A stretch of 64,000 nucleotides of DNA from Solobacterium sp. (lineage in GTDB: Bacteria; Bacillota_I; Bacilli_A; Erysipelotrichales; Erysipelotrichaceae), in contig JAFRMA010000011.1 of the NCBI GenBank assembly GCA_017430925.1, positions 48,436 to 112,435 on the forward strand. Reading direction: 5' to 3'. Shown one piece after another: positions 1 through 8,173 of this stretch; within the stretch, counting starts at the first letter, position 1; every line of letters begins with the position of its first letter. The notes beneath the pieces were generated by a model. The model was not told the origin of the DNA and did no database searches. It saw only the letters and a program-made list of their open reading frames with translations. Both the position numbers and the translations under genes were made by a program.

Positions 1-2
1 TT

Positions 3-275
3 AGTTACGGGAAGACTACGGATGCGGCAGGCGCTTCCGCGTTACTATCCATACTTGCGCATACCACGGACACCAACATGATCCACCGCAGTTCGCTGGA
101 GACCCAGAAGGAAGAAAACGAAAAACTCCTGCATATCCTGCAGGAGGATCCCTGTCCTGACCGGAATACTCTGGAAGAACTGGATGAACACTATATTGAA
201 AACCATCTCTCTCCGGGAGGCAGCGCAGATCTGCTTGCGGCATCCTGGTTTCTGTACTTTCTGGAAAATGTGTAA
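3..275 (+). CDS. citG: Triphosphoribosyl-dephospho-CoA synthase (CitG/MdcB family), C-terminal part
   Basis: This is the last 90 codons of a gene that starts upstream of the window. The frame reads through SYGKTTDAAGAS near the left edge, then TDTNMIHRSS, and ends with a SPGGSADLLAASWFL block, which is typical of the C-terminus of CitG-family proteins. These enzymes make the 2'-(5''-triphosphoribosyl)-3'-dephospho-CoA precursor of the acyl-carrier prosthetic group of citrate or malonate lyase. A citrate lyase operon may therefore lie to the left, but this is inferred. The tail of this gene is partly duplicated at 1161-1211. Whether the full protein is CitG alone or a CitX-CitG fusion cannot be seen. 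Confidence 0.8.
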   Translation, partial: SYGKTTDAAGASALLSILAHTTDTNMIHRSSLETQKEENEKLLHILQEDPCPDRNTLEELDEHYIENHLSPGGSADLLAASWFLYFLENV

Positions 276-360
276 GTCAATGATATTTGATACTAATGAT
301 ATGAAGAAACTGTTTCAAACCTTATGTTCCGCTATCTTCATGTCAAACAGGAGCTGAACG

Positions 361-1098
361 ATGCACAGGTTAAGTATTAACGCGTTGACCCTGAAGCTCA
401 TCGCTGTTATCACCATGCTTATTGATCATTTTGCGGCCTCAGGGCTTCTGCGGAGGTACTTTCCTTTAGGATTCTTCAGTTTTGGCTACCGGAATACCTA
501 TTACATATTCCGCTATATCGGCAGGTTCGCCTTTCCCATCTATTGTTTCCTGCTTATTGAAGGTATACGTCATACCAGGGACTGGCGGAAGTATGCCCTG
601 CGGCTTTTTCTCTTCGCCCTTCTTTCCGAGATACCCTTTGATATGGCATTCCGGCATACTTTCTTTGATTACGGTCACCAGAACGTATACTTTACTCTTT
701 TATCAGGTTTACTGCCGGTAGTATACCTGCGGCATTCCAAGCAGGAGAAACCGCTTCGTTATCTGTACTATACAGTCATGGTAGGCATCTCTGCCTGTCT
801 TGCCCATTGGGTTTTCCACTGTGATTACAGGGCTGGCGGTATCGTACAGATCGGTATATTCGGCCTTCTTCTTGATACTACCACAGACAGACTGCGTAAC
901 TTCCTGTGCGGCAGTGCCGGAATCCTTGCCTGCTGTCTTGTACTGCACAATTCCATTGAAATCTATGCCTTACTCTCTCTGATTCCCATTAGTTACTATA
1001 ACGGGAAAAAGGGCCCTTCGGGAGAAGCCCTCAAATATACTTTCTACGCCATCTACCCTTTACACCTGCTGGTATTTGGCTGGCTTATCATGCATTGA
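361..1098 (+). CDS. TraX family membrane protein
   Basis: The protein has 245 residues and is strongly hydrophobic, with roughly eight predicted membrane segments. The N-terminus (LTLKLIAVITMLIDHF) and the following RYIGRFAFPIYCFLLIEG block match the TraX family, whose founder is linked to N-acetylation of F-pilin. Chromosomal homologues in Firmicutes are usually of unknown substrate and are assumed to be membrane acyltransferase-like. The ATG follows an AGGAG about 8 nt upstream. A short GGGGT/ACCCC hairpin with a T-run follows the stop. No conjugation genes are nearby, so a pilin role is unlikely here. Confidence 0.75.
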   Translation: MHRLSINALTLKLIAVITMLIDHFAASGLLRRYFPLGFFSFGYRNTYYIFRYIGRFAFPIYCFLLIEGIRHTRDWRKYALRLFLFALLSEIPFDMAFRHTFFDYGHQNVYFTLLSGLLPVVYLRHSKQEKPLRYLYYTVMVGISACLAHWVFHCDYRAGGIVQIGIFGLLLDTTTDRLRNFLCGSAGILACCLVLHNSIEIYALLSLIPISYYNGKKGPSGEALKYTFYAIYPLHLLVFGWLIMH

Positions 1099-1109
1099 TT
1101 ATACCTGGA

Positions 1110-1127
1110 GGGGTGAATACCCCTTTT
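1110..1127 (+). terminator. Short intrinsic terminator after the TraX-like gene
   Basis: GGGGT, a four-base loop and ACCCC are followed by TTTTATT, 11 bases after the stop codon. The stem is only 5 bp, so strength is uncertain. Confidence 0.5.
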
Positions 1128-1164
1128 ATTCTTGTATGTGTTCTCTTACTGCTTCGGAAGCCTC
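1126..1164 (-). pseudogene. Orphan 3' tail resembling the GHL10 gene
   Basis: Read on the minus strand, this stretch encodes EASEAVREHIQE followed by a stop. The intact gene ending at 2192 encodes EASEAVREEIQHLQE followed by a stop. A 19-base block (ctcttactgcttcggaagc) is identical in both places. It is best explained as the leftover end of a lost paralogue or as a duplicated tail. It abuts and slightly overlaps the citG-like scrap on the other strand. Confidence 0.5.
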
Positions 1165-1211
1165 CCGGAGGCAGCGCAGATCTGCCTGCGGTATTCTGGT
1201 TCTTGTACTAA
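1161..1211 (+). pseudogene. Orphan 3' tail resembling citG
   Basis: This stretch reads PPGGSADLPAVFWFLY followed by a stop. The intact citG tail at about 207-262 reads SPGGSADLLAASWFLYF. Nucleotide identity is high across about 45 bases, with a few substitutions, and the frame has no start. It is a non-functional duplicate of the end of the citG-like gene. With the adjacent GHL10-like tail it marks an old recombination or deletion scar. Confidence 0.55.
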
Positions 1212-1217
1212 TAATTC

Positions 1218-2108
1218 CTAAAGTTTCTCGTTCAGGAATTCCAGGACGATCTGATGTACCTCTTCCTGGAAGAATTCATTTGAACCATGATCTGCCCCGT
1301 GGATGACATAGTAAGAGATCTCTTTCTCCTGTTGCGTCATGACGTTGTAATATAGCTCACTCTGTCCGATATTGACTGTACGGTCGCTGTCTCCGTGCAT
1401 CACCAGAACCGGACAGGTTTTTACGTTGATACCGTTGATTCCGCCGGCTTTTTTCGCCAGTTCCGGTACATTGTCCGGTAAATCTCCCAGTAATTCACAC
1501 TCCGGGAAACTATGAGGATCGGCAGATCTGCCTTGTCTGATACGTTCATCAATTCTCTTCAGGTTAAAGTGATAGACTTCCTCAATATCCGCGATTCCAT
1601 AGAAATCCACTGCGCATTTGACAATACTGCTTACTCCGGGATACTTATCCGTGTCAAACTGACCATCATTGTTAGCTGCCAGCAAGGTCAGATGACCTCC
1701 CGCGGAAGAACCCATGATCCCGATACGTTCCGGATCGATTCCATACTTGTCCGCGTTTGTTTTCAAAAAGCGTACACCGGTTAGTACATCCTGGATCTGT
1801 GCCGGGAATACTGCCTCTTTCAGGATCCTGTATTCTACTGCCGCAACGATATATCCGTTTTCAGCCAGGTATAACAGTTCCGGAAGCATTTCCGCTGCGC
1901 GTTCTCTTCCGCCACGCCAGGCGCCTCCGCACACCCAGACCATACAGGGCATTTTCTTCTTGTCCGTACTGCGTATGCCGTAGGGAGTAAGTAAAGATAT
2001 ATGCAGGTCTCGGATCTCTCCGCCGGTGATTTCCTGACTGTCATAGACAATTCCCTGGGTGAGATAGATATGTTTATGCCGGATCTCCGGCTGAATGACC
2101 TTTCTCAT
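1218..2108 (-). CDS. Alpha/beta hydrolase (esterase/lipase, BD-FAE-like)
   Basis: The protein has 296 residues. The oxyanion-hole region is VWVCGGAWRGG, the nucleophile elbow is GSSAGGH, and the late segment CPVLVMHGDSDRTV and GADHGS supply the Asp and His of a Ser-Asp-His triad. This arrangement is typical of the HSL or BD-FAE group of cytoplasmic carboxylesterases. There is no signal peptide. The start at 2108 was chosen because GGAGGT lies 6 nt before that ATG; an upstream TTG in the same frame would include this SD in the coding sequence. Likely substrates are small acyl or acetyl esters such as decorated sugars, which is inferred. The gene is downstream of, and in the same direction as, the GHL10 lipoprotein. 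Confidence 0.75.
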   Translation of the reverse strand: MRKVIQPEIRHKHIYLTQGIVYDSQEITGGEIRDLHISLLTPYGIRSTDKKKMPCMVWVCGGAWRGGRERAAEMLPELLYLAENGYIVAAVEYRILKEAVFPAQIQDVLTGVRFLKTNADKYGIDPERIGIMGSSAGGHLTLLAANNDGQFDTDKYPGVSSIVKCAVDFYGIADIEEVYHFNLKRIDERIRQGRSADPHSFPECELLGDLPDNVPELAKKAGGINGINVKTCPVLVMHGDSDRTVNIGQSELYYNVMTQQEKEISYYVIHGADHGSNEFFQEEVHQIVLEFLNEKL

Positions 2109-2191
2109 TTGTATACCTCCGCTCTTATACAAAATATAAAGGAATACAGCGGAAAACTGTATTCCATTCTTTTATTCATAAACAGAGTCTC

Positions 2192-3343
2192 TTATTCCTG
2201 TAAATGCTGTATCTCTTCTCTTACTGCTTCGGAAGCTTCCGGATCAAACAATGAGTAATACCGGAAGAACGCATAACCCTTACAACCTTGTTCCAGAGCA
2301 TAGTTGATCTGCCGTTTCAGGATATCGTGATTGTCCACCCACTCTTGTGCCGCATCTCCTGCGTATCCATCTGCAGTACCTGCCTTGTATGCCGCAAGAC
2401 CGGCATATAACTCGGTTTCGTGTTCACCAACGATAGCGATCCATTCATCTGTTGTGGGCATATACGGACGTACGGGATTCTCAAAGCCCCAGTAGATCTG
2501 CGGAATCAGATAATCAATCAGGCCTTCTTCCATCCAGTAAGACACATCCGCGTATATACTGTCATAGTTGTACTGGTTATTCCCGGATACGGAGATTCCG
2601 AATCTTTTCTTCTTGGCTTTGACTACGTCATGGATCTCCCTGACCAGGGTATTGATCTGTTTGCGGCGGAAGTCTTCCCGGCTGATCGGTTCGTTGTAGT
2701 TTTCTTCCTCGTACAGGTATGCGTCAAAGTTACGCCCTGCCCCGTCCGGATAGAAATAGTCATCAAGGTGTATACCATCCACATCGTACTTCTCCAGAAT
2801 CTCCCGGATATTGGATACGATGAGTTCCCTTACATCTTCGTAGGCAGGATTGAGGTAGTATCTTCCCCCGACATAGCGTATACGTTCGTTGTTTTCCTTT
2901 ACCCACTGTTTCAGGATAAATCCGTCATCCCAGTACTCTGTTTCTTCTTCCAGGACAGAGCGCAGGGGATTGACCCAGGCTTCTACCTGGATATTTTGTT
3001 CGTGTGCCCTCTTGATGAATATCGCAAAAGGGTCATAGGTCAGATCTTCATAGTCTTTGACTCTGGGATAGATGGTACTTTCGTGGTAGGCATCGGTAAA
3101 GGCTGTCGCGTGGAGATAAATCGTATTTACACCGATACTCTTCACATTATCCAGAATCTGGTCCACCATTCCTTCATAGCCTTTTTCATCTCTTCCCATG
3201 AGGGTCTCCTGATAATCCAGGAAGGAGAACCAGATTGCCTTGGTGATCTGTTCCTCTGGTTCTTTATTCTTTGTGCATCCGGACAGGAAAAGAACCACCG
3301 TGAACAGACAGGCAAAGATTGTGCGTATATACCGGGTTTTCAT
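2192..3343 (-). CDS. GHL10-type glycoside hydrolase-like lipoprotein (YngK family)
   Basis: The 383-residue product starts with a lipoprotein signal (MKTRYIRTIFACLFTVVLFL) and an LSGC lipobox, so it should be anchored outside the membrane. The mature part is a TIM barrel of the GHL10/DUF187 type: VNTIYLHATAF, VEAWVNPLRS, a long active-site strand VDGIHLDDYFYP, and LIDYLIPQIYWGF. Members are thought to hydrolyse or bind cell-wall or surface polysaccharide; the substrate is unknown. I placed the start at the Met that opens the signal peptide; upstream codons in frame look like leader. There is no good SD, and a TACAAT hexamer sits 9 nt before the ATG, so the transcript may have almost no leader. 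Its last codons are duplicated at 1126-1164. Confidence 0.75.
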   Translation of the reverse strand: MKTRYIRTIFACLFTVVLFLSGCTKNKEPEEQITKAIWFSFLDYQETLMGRDEKGYEGMVDQILDNVKSIGVNTIYLHATAFTDAYHESTIYPRVKDYEDLTYDPFAIFIKRAHEQNIQVEAWVNPLRSVLEEETEYWDDGFILKQWVKENNERIRYVGGRYYLNPAYEDVRELIVSNIREILEKYDVDGIHLDDYFYPDGAGRNFDAYLYEEENYNEPISREDFRRKQINTLVREIHDVVKAKKKRFGISVSGNNQYNYDSIYADVSYWMEEGLIDYLIPQIYWGFENPVRPYMPTTDEWIAIVGEHETELYAGLAAYKAGTADGYAGDAAQEWVDNHDILKRQINYALEQGCKGYAFFRYYSLFDPEASEAVREEIQHLQE

Positions 3344-3394
3344 CTTGTATCTATTGTATCGGGTTTCCGGGCAGAAGAAAATCCATCTTTTCGC

Positions 3395-3409
3395 TATAAT
3401 AGGGATATG
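3395..3409 (+). promoter_or_regulatory. Minus-10 box placing transcription start at the ATG of the acyltransferase gene
   Basis: TATAAT at 3395-3400 is followed by six bases and then the ATG at 3407. With the usual 7-base distance, transcription would start on the A of the ATG, giving a leaderless mRNA. No Shine-Dalgarno sequence is visible in the short interval. The minus-35 region is weak. Confidence 0.5.
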
Positions 3410-4444
3410 AAACAACGGGAAGCCAATTATGACTTATTGCGGATTCTTGCGTGTGCCGGGGTTGTGCTTGTCCATGTGAGCGCGATTTTTGCGGAGACGT
3501 TTATCTGGGATCTGGCGGACGGACTGCCGGGGAATCATCCGTTCTATACGCTGATGTACAATTCAGCGGGACGTTTTGCGGTGCCGGTATTTTTGATGTT
3601 GACGGGTGCGTTTGTGCTGGGTGATGCGAGAACGGCAGATTACCGCGCTTTCTACAGGAATTCTCTGAAGAAGATCGGTATCCCTTATCTGATCATTGTG
3701 CTGGTGTCTTGTCTGTACAATGCCTGGATTGCTTATCGTATTGAATATACCGGGATGGCAGGTGTCTTTGGCCCGCTGATCAAGGGGGTACCGTTCTACC
3801 ATCTCTGGTACATGAGTGTATTGTTTATGATTTATCTGTTCCTGCCGTGGATCGAGCGTGTGCGGATGAAACTGTCCCCCCGTGGTTTTGCGGTTCTTTC
3901 CGTGGTGTGGCTGCTGGCTGGAAATACCTGGCTGTATCTTGCGGATCCGGTGACCATGCACTGGAATCCGTGGGAAGCGCTATGTTATACAGGCTATGTC
4001 CTGATGGGTTATGTGATTCGTACGACTGTTCGCAGGGATTCGCGGGGCTGGCTGCTTGTCCTGGCCGGGATCGTTCTTGAACTGTGGCTGGGTTATCAAG
4101 TATACACAGGCATACGTCACGGTCTGGACAGAGAGCTCCTGGAACAGCGCTGGCTGCTGGCGTATACACCGGGAATCACGGTATCTTCCCTGCTGGTCTT
4201 TTCCGGTTTCGGGATGATCAATATCGACAGGGATTTCCGTAATCTCTCCATGTACAGTTATCCGGTCTTTCTGGTTCATGCCCTGGTTTTGGATCTGGTC
4301 CTGCGTCTTTCGCGGTACTATCTCGGGCAGCGCTGGCTGGCACATCTGGATTCCCGGATCTTCATTCCTTTCCTGACTTTGCTTATCCTCATCATTTCCC
4401 GGGTGATTTCCCCGTGTCTGATGCGTCCGAAAACACACAAATAA
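3407..4444 (+). CDS. Acyltransferase family 3 membrane protein
   Basis: The 345-residue protein begins with MKQREANYDLLRILACAGVVLVHVS, shown here only in part: the NYDLLRxxA...VHVS start is the classic opening of acyltransferase-3 (OafA/NodX-like) proteins, with the conserved His in the first membrane helix. About ten hydrophobic helices follow, including HLWYMSVLFMIYLFLPW. Such enzymes transfer acyl groups to surface sugars or peptidoglycan. It is divergent from the GHL10 lipoprotein gene, and the two share a 63-base promoter gap. There is no SD; see the overlapping minus-10 box. The acceptor substrate cannot be told. Confidence 0.8.
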   Translation: MKQREANYDLLRILACAGVVLVHVSAIFAETFIWDLADGLPGNHPFYTLMYNSAGRFAVPVFLMLTGAFVLGDARTADYRAFYRNSLKKIGIPYLIIVLVSCLYNAWIAYRIEYTGMAGVFGPLIKGVPFYHLWYMSVLFMIYLFLPWIERVRMKLSPRGFAVLSVVWLLAGNTWLYLADPVTMHWNPWEALCYTGYVLMGYVIRTTVRRDSRGWLLVLAGIVLELWLGYQVYTGIRHGLDRELLEQRWLLAYTPGITVSSLLVFSGFGMINIDRDFRNLSMYSYPVFLVHALVLDLVLRLSRYYLGQRWLAHLDSRIFIPFLTLLILIISRVISPCLMRPKTHK

Positions 4445-4489
4445 AACCAATTCTCTGTTATCATGAAAACAGAACAGGAGACCATGTCT

Positions 4490-6127
4490 ATGTCAAACAA
4501 CGAGCCGGTATACATCACAGGTCATCAGCACCCCGATACGGATTCTGTCGTTTCCGCGATTGCCTACGCATTATTCAAGCGGGCGATGGGGATCAAGGCT
4601 GTACCCTGCTGTCTCGGCAAACTAAGCAACGAAACAAAATATCTGCTGGACCGCTTCGGATATGAGGAACCCACGTTACTGAGCGATGCCAGAAAAACCC
4701 TGAAAGAAATCAGCTATGATGAACCTCTGTGTGTCACTGCAGACAAGACCATCATGGAAACGATCAACACCATGAAGGAAACGAACCGCCCGGGTTTTGC
4801 GGTCGTGGATGAAGAGAAGCGCCTGATCGGCTTTATCTCCAAGAGTGACCTTCTGGATATCGGACTTGGGGATACCGCCCACGGAATTGATCTGTTACGG
4901 CAGACTTCCGCGAAGAATATTGCCAAGACGATCAGCGGGAAACTGATCTATGATGATCCCCAGATGCATATCAACGGTAAGGTATCCATCATCGCCCTGA
5001 CCCAGAGCGGTCTGGAGAACTACGAGATCCATGACCGTATTGTCATCATGGGAGATGATCCGGAAGCCCAGATCAAGCTGATCGAGAAAGGCGCGGGAAT
5101 CCTGATCGTGGTATGGACACAGGCGATCCGTGAAGATGTACTCAAAGCCGCCCGGGAACATCACTGTCCGGTGATTATTTCCGGTCATGGTTCGATGAAT
5201 ACCTCAAGATATATCTTCTTTGCGCCGGAGATCCGTCTGGTCATGACACAGAAACCGGTATTCTTCCGGGATACCGATTTAGCGGAGGAAGCCGGCAGGA
5301 AGATGTTGACTACCCGTTTCCGTAACTATCCGATCCTCGACAGCGAAGATCATCTGATCGGTTATGTCAGCCGTTATCACATCATGAATTACCAGAACAA
5401 GAAGATCATCCTGGTGGACCATAACGAATTCTCCCAATCCGTAAAGGCTGTAGAGAAGGCACAGATCCTGGAGGTCGTCGACCATCACCGGATCAATGAC
5501 TTCGCCACCTCACAGCCGGTATCTTTCCGCAACGAGATCGTCGGTTCCACTGCCACGATCATTGCGACAATGTACAGGGAGAACCAGATCCCCATCCCCC
5601 AGAAACTAGCGGGATTATTACTTGGGGCAGTACTCTCCGATACGTTACTGCTTCAGTCGCCGACCACGACGCGCAAAGACAAGGAAACAGCGAATATCCT
5701 GGCTGCCCTGGCCGACCTGGATGTGGAGACCTTCGGACGTGAGATGTTTGAGGCTACCGCTTCCAACATGAACCAGAGTATCCAGGAGATGATCGTCCAG
5801 GATATCAAATACTTTGAGATCAGCGGATGCCGTACCATGATCTCCCAGGCCATGGTTACTTCCACACACCAACTCTGGGGCAAGGAACGGGATATCCAGA
5901 GAGAACTGAATAAACTGGTAGAAAAAAAAGAACTGGACCTTCTGGTGGCCGCATTTACTTCTGTCTCGGAAGACGGCTCTGTCTTCTTCGCCGCGGGTGA
6001 ACAGGCAGACAAGTGCTTTGAGGCCTTCCCGGGAATTGAGGATCATCTGCACGTACTGCAGAAAGGCATCCTCTCCCGTAAGAGCCAGATCCTGCCGGAG
6101 ATCACCAGAGTACTGAATAATTCCTGA
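4490..6127 (+). CDS. ppaC: Manganese-dependent inorganic pyrophosphatase with CBS-DRTGG-CBS insert
   Basis: This is a family II (DHH) pyrophosphatase hydrolysing PPi to phosphate in the cytoplasm. The DHH domain is split: GHQHPDTDSVVSA at the N-terminus, then a regulatory insert (a CBS motif about residues 60-110, a DRTGG-like domain about 110-235, and a second CBS about 240-300), then LVDHNEFSQ, EVVDHHRINDF, STATIIATM and GAVLSDTLLL, and a DHHA2 domain at the C-terminus. CBS-containing members of this family are known to be regulated by adenine nucleotides. About 545 residues fits the long form. ATGs at 4463, 4484 and 4490 are in frame; AGGAG at 4476-4480 is best spaced for 4490. The gene starts 45 nt after the acyltransferase. 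Confidence 0.9.
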   Translation: MSNNEPVYITGHQHPDTDSVVSAIAYALFKRAMGIKAVPCCLGKLSNETKYLLDRFGYEEPTLLSDARKTLKEISYDEPLCVTADKTIMETINTMKETNRPGFAVVDEEKRLIGFISKSDLLDIGLGDTAHGIDLLRQTSAKNIAKTISGKLIYDDPQMHINGKVSIIALTQSGLENYEIHDRIVIMGDDPEAQIKLIEKGAGILIVVWTQAIREDVLKAAREHHCPVIISGHGSMNTSRYIFFAPEIRLVMTQKPVFFRDTDLAEEAGRKMLTTRFRNYPILDSEDHLIGYVSRYHIMNYQNKKIILVDHNEFSQSVKAVEKAQILEVVDHHRINDFATSQPVSFRNEIVGSTATIIATMYRENQIPIPQKLAGLLLGAVLSDTLLLQSPTTTRKDKETANILAALADLDVETFGREMFEATASNMNQSIQEMIVQDIKYFEISGCRTMISQAMVTSTHQLWGKERDIQRELNKLVEKKELDLLVAAFTSVSEDGSVFFAAGEQADKCFEAFPGIEDHLHVLQKGILSRKSQILPEITRVLNNS

Positions 6128-6143
6128 CGATTAAGGAGATGAC

Positions 6144-6716
6144 ATGTTCGAAACGATCAGTAAGAAAAGAACCGAAAAGATTCTGAAGGAATATGATTCC
6201 TGGATTCATTCTCTGTCGGCGAAGTACCACATTCCGGCGGCTTTTATCCAGGCGATCCTGTACATGGAAATGACCAGGATCAACCTGGTTGATTACGCGG
6301 CAGACTTTGCGGTATGGACCGGGGTATTCCCCAAGAAAGACAGTTCTACAGGATATGCGCAGATTTTCGGCTTTGTCGGACTGAACGCAGTGAACTTTGC
6401 GGCTGATCGCGGACTGACCAGTTATGCGGCATTACATATACCCAGCGATCACCGTCTAAACCGGCATGACCCCAAAGATGTACGCCTGATGTGGAAATAT
6501 CTGCACCATGACCGTAAGGCAAACCTGGAAGTAGCGGTACTGAACATGTTAAGCGCTGCGGAAGAAATGACCGGACGCATAGACTTTGACAGTTACACTG
6601 AAGATGAACTGAAACATATCTTCACCCGGTATAATGCGAATACCGACAGGATTACCGAATATGGGGAGACTGCGTATAAGCATTACCTGAGATTCATGTC
6701 ACAAAAAAAGGATTAA
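6144..6716 (+). CDS. Lysozyme-like (transglycosylase-fold) protein without signal peptide
   Basis: I do not recognise a named family. The 190-residue protein has features of a lysozyme or lytic transglycosylase fold: IPAAFIQAILYMEMTRIN, where a Glu could serve as catalytic acid, then STGYAQIFGFVGLNAVNF, which recalls the GLMQI block of soluble transglycosylases, and RYNANTDRITEYGETAYKHY near the end, which recalls their YNAG...Y motif. No signal peptide or membrane helix is seen, which is unusual for a wall hydrolase. It sits 16 nt after the pyrophosphatase gene with a clear AAGGAG and is probably cotranscribed with it. Its stop codon lies inside the shared terminator. Confidence 0.6.
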   Translation: MFETISKKRTEKILKEYDSWIHSLSAKYHIPAAFIQAILYMEMTRINLVDYAADFAVWTGVFPKKDSSTGYAQIFGFVGLNAVNFAADRGLTSYAALHIPSDHRLNRHDPKDVRLMWKYLHHDRKANLEVAVLNMLSAAEEMTGRIDFDSYTEDELKHIFTRYNANTDRITEYGETAYKHYLRFMSQKKD

Positions 6717-6730
6717 ACAATCCTTTTTTT
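6703..6730. terminator. Bidirectional terminator
   Basis: A 12-bp inverted repeat (AAAAAAAGGATT / AATCCTTTTTTT) with an AAAC loop lies between two convergent genes. The stop codons of both genes lie within the stem, so the same hairpin ends both transcripts. Confidence 0.85.
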
Positions 6731-8081
6731 ACGCCTGTACAGCCTCCAACGCAAACTTCTTTTCCAGTTTCTTCTTACAAATCAGATAGGCAGGTAAGGC
6801 AAACGCTGCGGTAAAGACCCATGCCAGTGTATTCGCGAAACATACGCCGGTGAAGCCGAACGGACCTGCCAGTACCCAGCACGCGAACATACGTCCAAGT
6901 ACTTCGGTCATTCCTGTCACCAGACTGACCATCGGGTATCCCATGCCCTGAATGATCCCCGGTGTACAGGTTGCCGGTCCAAGGACCGTAAAACCAATCA
7001 CGTTGATGAGGTTTGCCAGATACCCTAGTTCTATGACTTCCACCGGGGGATTCTCCACAAACAATGCCACAAACGAACGTCCGAAGAAGATGGATATCAA
7101 CAAGTCTATACAGGTAATTCCCAGATCCAGCAGGATGGCGGCACGCAGACCCTGAGATACACGATCCAGACGGCGGGCACCGATATTCTGACCGGCAAAC
7201 GGAGATACGGCCTGATTTACAGCCATGATCGGGGACGACAAGATTCCATACATCTTCCCTGACGCAACCATTCCCGCAATCGCATATGTCCCGAGTCCGT
7301 TGACCGCATACTGCAGGATTGCCGCCCCGGCCGCAATGATCGAACTGCGGATCCCCATAGGTAAGCCGTAACGCAAAGTTTCTTTCGTCAGTGTATGACT
7401 TTCATCCCAGGATCGTCTGTTGATATGCAGGATCGGTAATTTACGGCGGATATGGATCAGGCAGGCAAATCCGGAAGTAGCCTGGGCAATGACTGTAGCC
7501 AGAGCTGCCCCGCGTACGCCAAGACCCAGCCAGAGGATAAATACCAGATCGAGGACGATATTCAAAAGTGACGCGAATACCAGCATCAGGAACGGTGTAC
7601 GGCTGTCTCCCAGGGAACGTATACAGCTCGCAGAGTAGTTATAAACCATGGTAAACGGCACCCCGAGGATGATCACCAGGATATACGCATGCGCATAGGG
7701 GAAGATCTCTGCCGGTGTCTTCAGTGCCTGCAGGATGGGTCCGATGGTCAGAGCCAGGACTGTGGTCCCGCACAAGACAATGATGATTGCCAGACGTATA
7801 CCCGCGGACAGATATCTGCGCACCATCTCATGACGTTTACCGCCGAAGTTCTGCGCTACCGGTATACAGAAACCGTTACATAATCCTCCGAAGAACCAGA
7901 TCACCAGATTGGAGAAGATGGAAGTGGCGCCGACACCCGCAAGCTGGTTCAATCCCAGGAAACGTCCGACAATGACCGTATCCGCAACACTGTAAAATTG
8001 TTGGAACAGGATACCCAGCCAGACCGGGAAAGCGAATTTCAGGATATGTTTCAAGGGTGATCCCTGCGTCATGTTGTTCAT
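6729..8081 (-). CDS. MATE family multidrug/metabolite efflux transporter
   Basis: The 450-residue integral membrane protein has about twelve hydrophobic segments. The N-terminal block QFYSVADTVIVGRFLGLNQLAGVG and the repeat-related VNQAVSPFAGQNIGA segment in the second half are typical MATE features (DinF/NorM-like). Such proteins export cationic drugs or metabolites using sodium or proton gradients. The substrate cannot be predicted. The start ATG follows an AGAGG. It is monocistronic, convergent with the upstream operon, and separated from the 8174-8806 gene by a hairpin. Confidence 0.9.
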   Translation of the reverse strand: MNNMTQGSPLKHILKFAFPVWLGILFQQFYSVADTVIVGRFLGLNQLAGVGATSIFSNLVIWFFGGLCNGFCIPVAQNFGGKRHEMVRRYLSAGIRLAIIIVLCGTTVLALTIGPILQALKTPAEIFPYAHAYILVIILGVPFTMVYNYSASCIRSLGDSRTPFLMLVFASLLNIVLDLVFILWLGLGVRGAALATVIAQATSGFACLIHIRRKLPILHINRRSWDESHTLTKETLRYGLPMGIRSSIIAAGAAILQYAVNGLGTYAIAGMVASGKMYGILSSPIMAVNQAVSPFAGQNIGARRLDRVSQGLRAAILLDLGITCIDLLISIFFGRSFVALFVENPPVEVIELGYLANLINVIGFTVLGPATCTPGIIQGMGYPMVSLVTGMTEVLGRMFACWVLAGPFGFTGVCFANTLAWVFTAAFALPAYLICKKKLEKKFALEAVQA

Positions 8082-8123
8082 GGTAAGCCTCTTTCTGTTG
8101 CATATGCCGGGATTAGATCAAAT

Positions 8124-8146
8124 AGCCCTGAAGGATGTTCAGGGCT
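8124..8146 (-). terminator. Hairpin after the ThyX-like gene
   Basis: AGCCCTGAA and TTCAGGGCT form a perfect 9-bp stem with a 5-base loop. On the minus strand it is followed by ATTTGATC, a weak T-run. It lies about 28 bases past the stop of the 8174-8806 gene and probably ends the recR-mnmG transcript. Confidence 0.55.
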
Positions 8147-8173
8147 TGTATGCAGGGATTAGTGACGACAGGG

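Noticed and set aside
1500..2000. Open frames on the plus strand opposite the esterase gene
   Set aside because: They lie wholly inside a clear hydrolase gene on the other strand, lack SDs, and encode no known fold.
2420..3406. A long in-frame plus-strand extension upstream of the acyltransferase (from about 2420)
   Set aside because: It is antisense to the GHL10 gene, and the acyltransferase-3 family begins at the Met at 3407.
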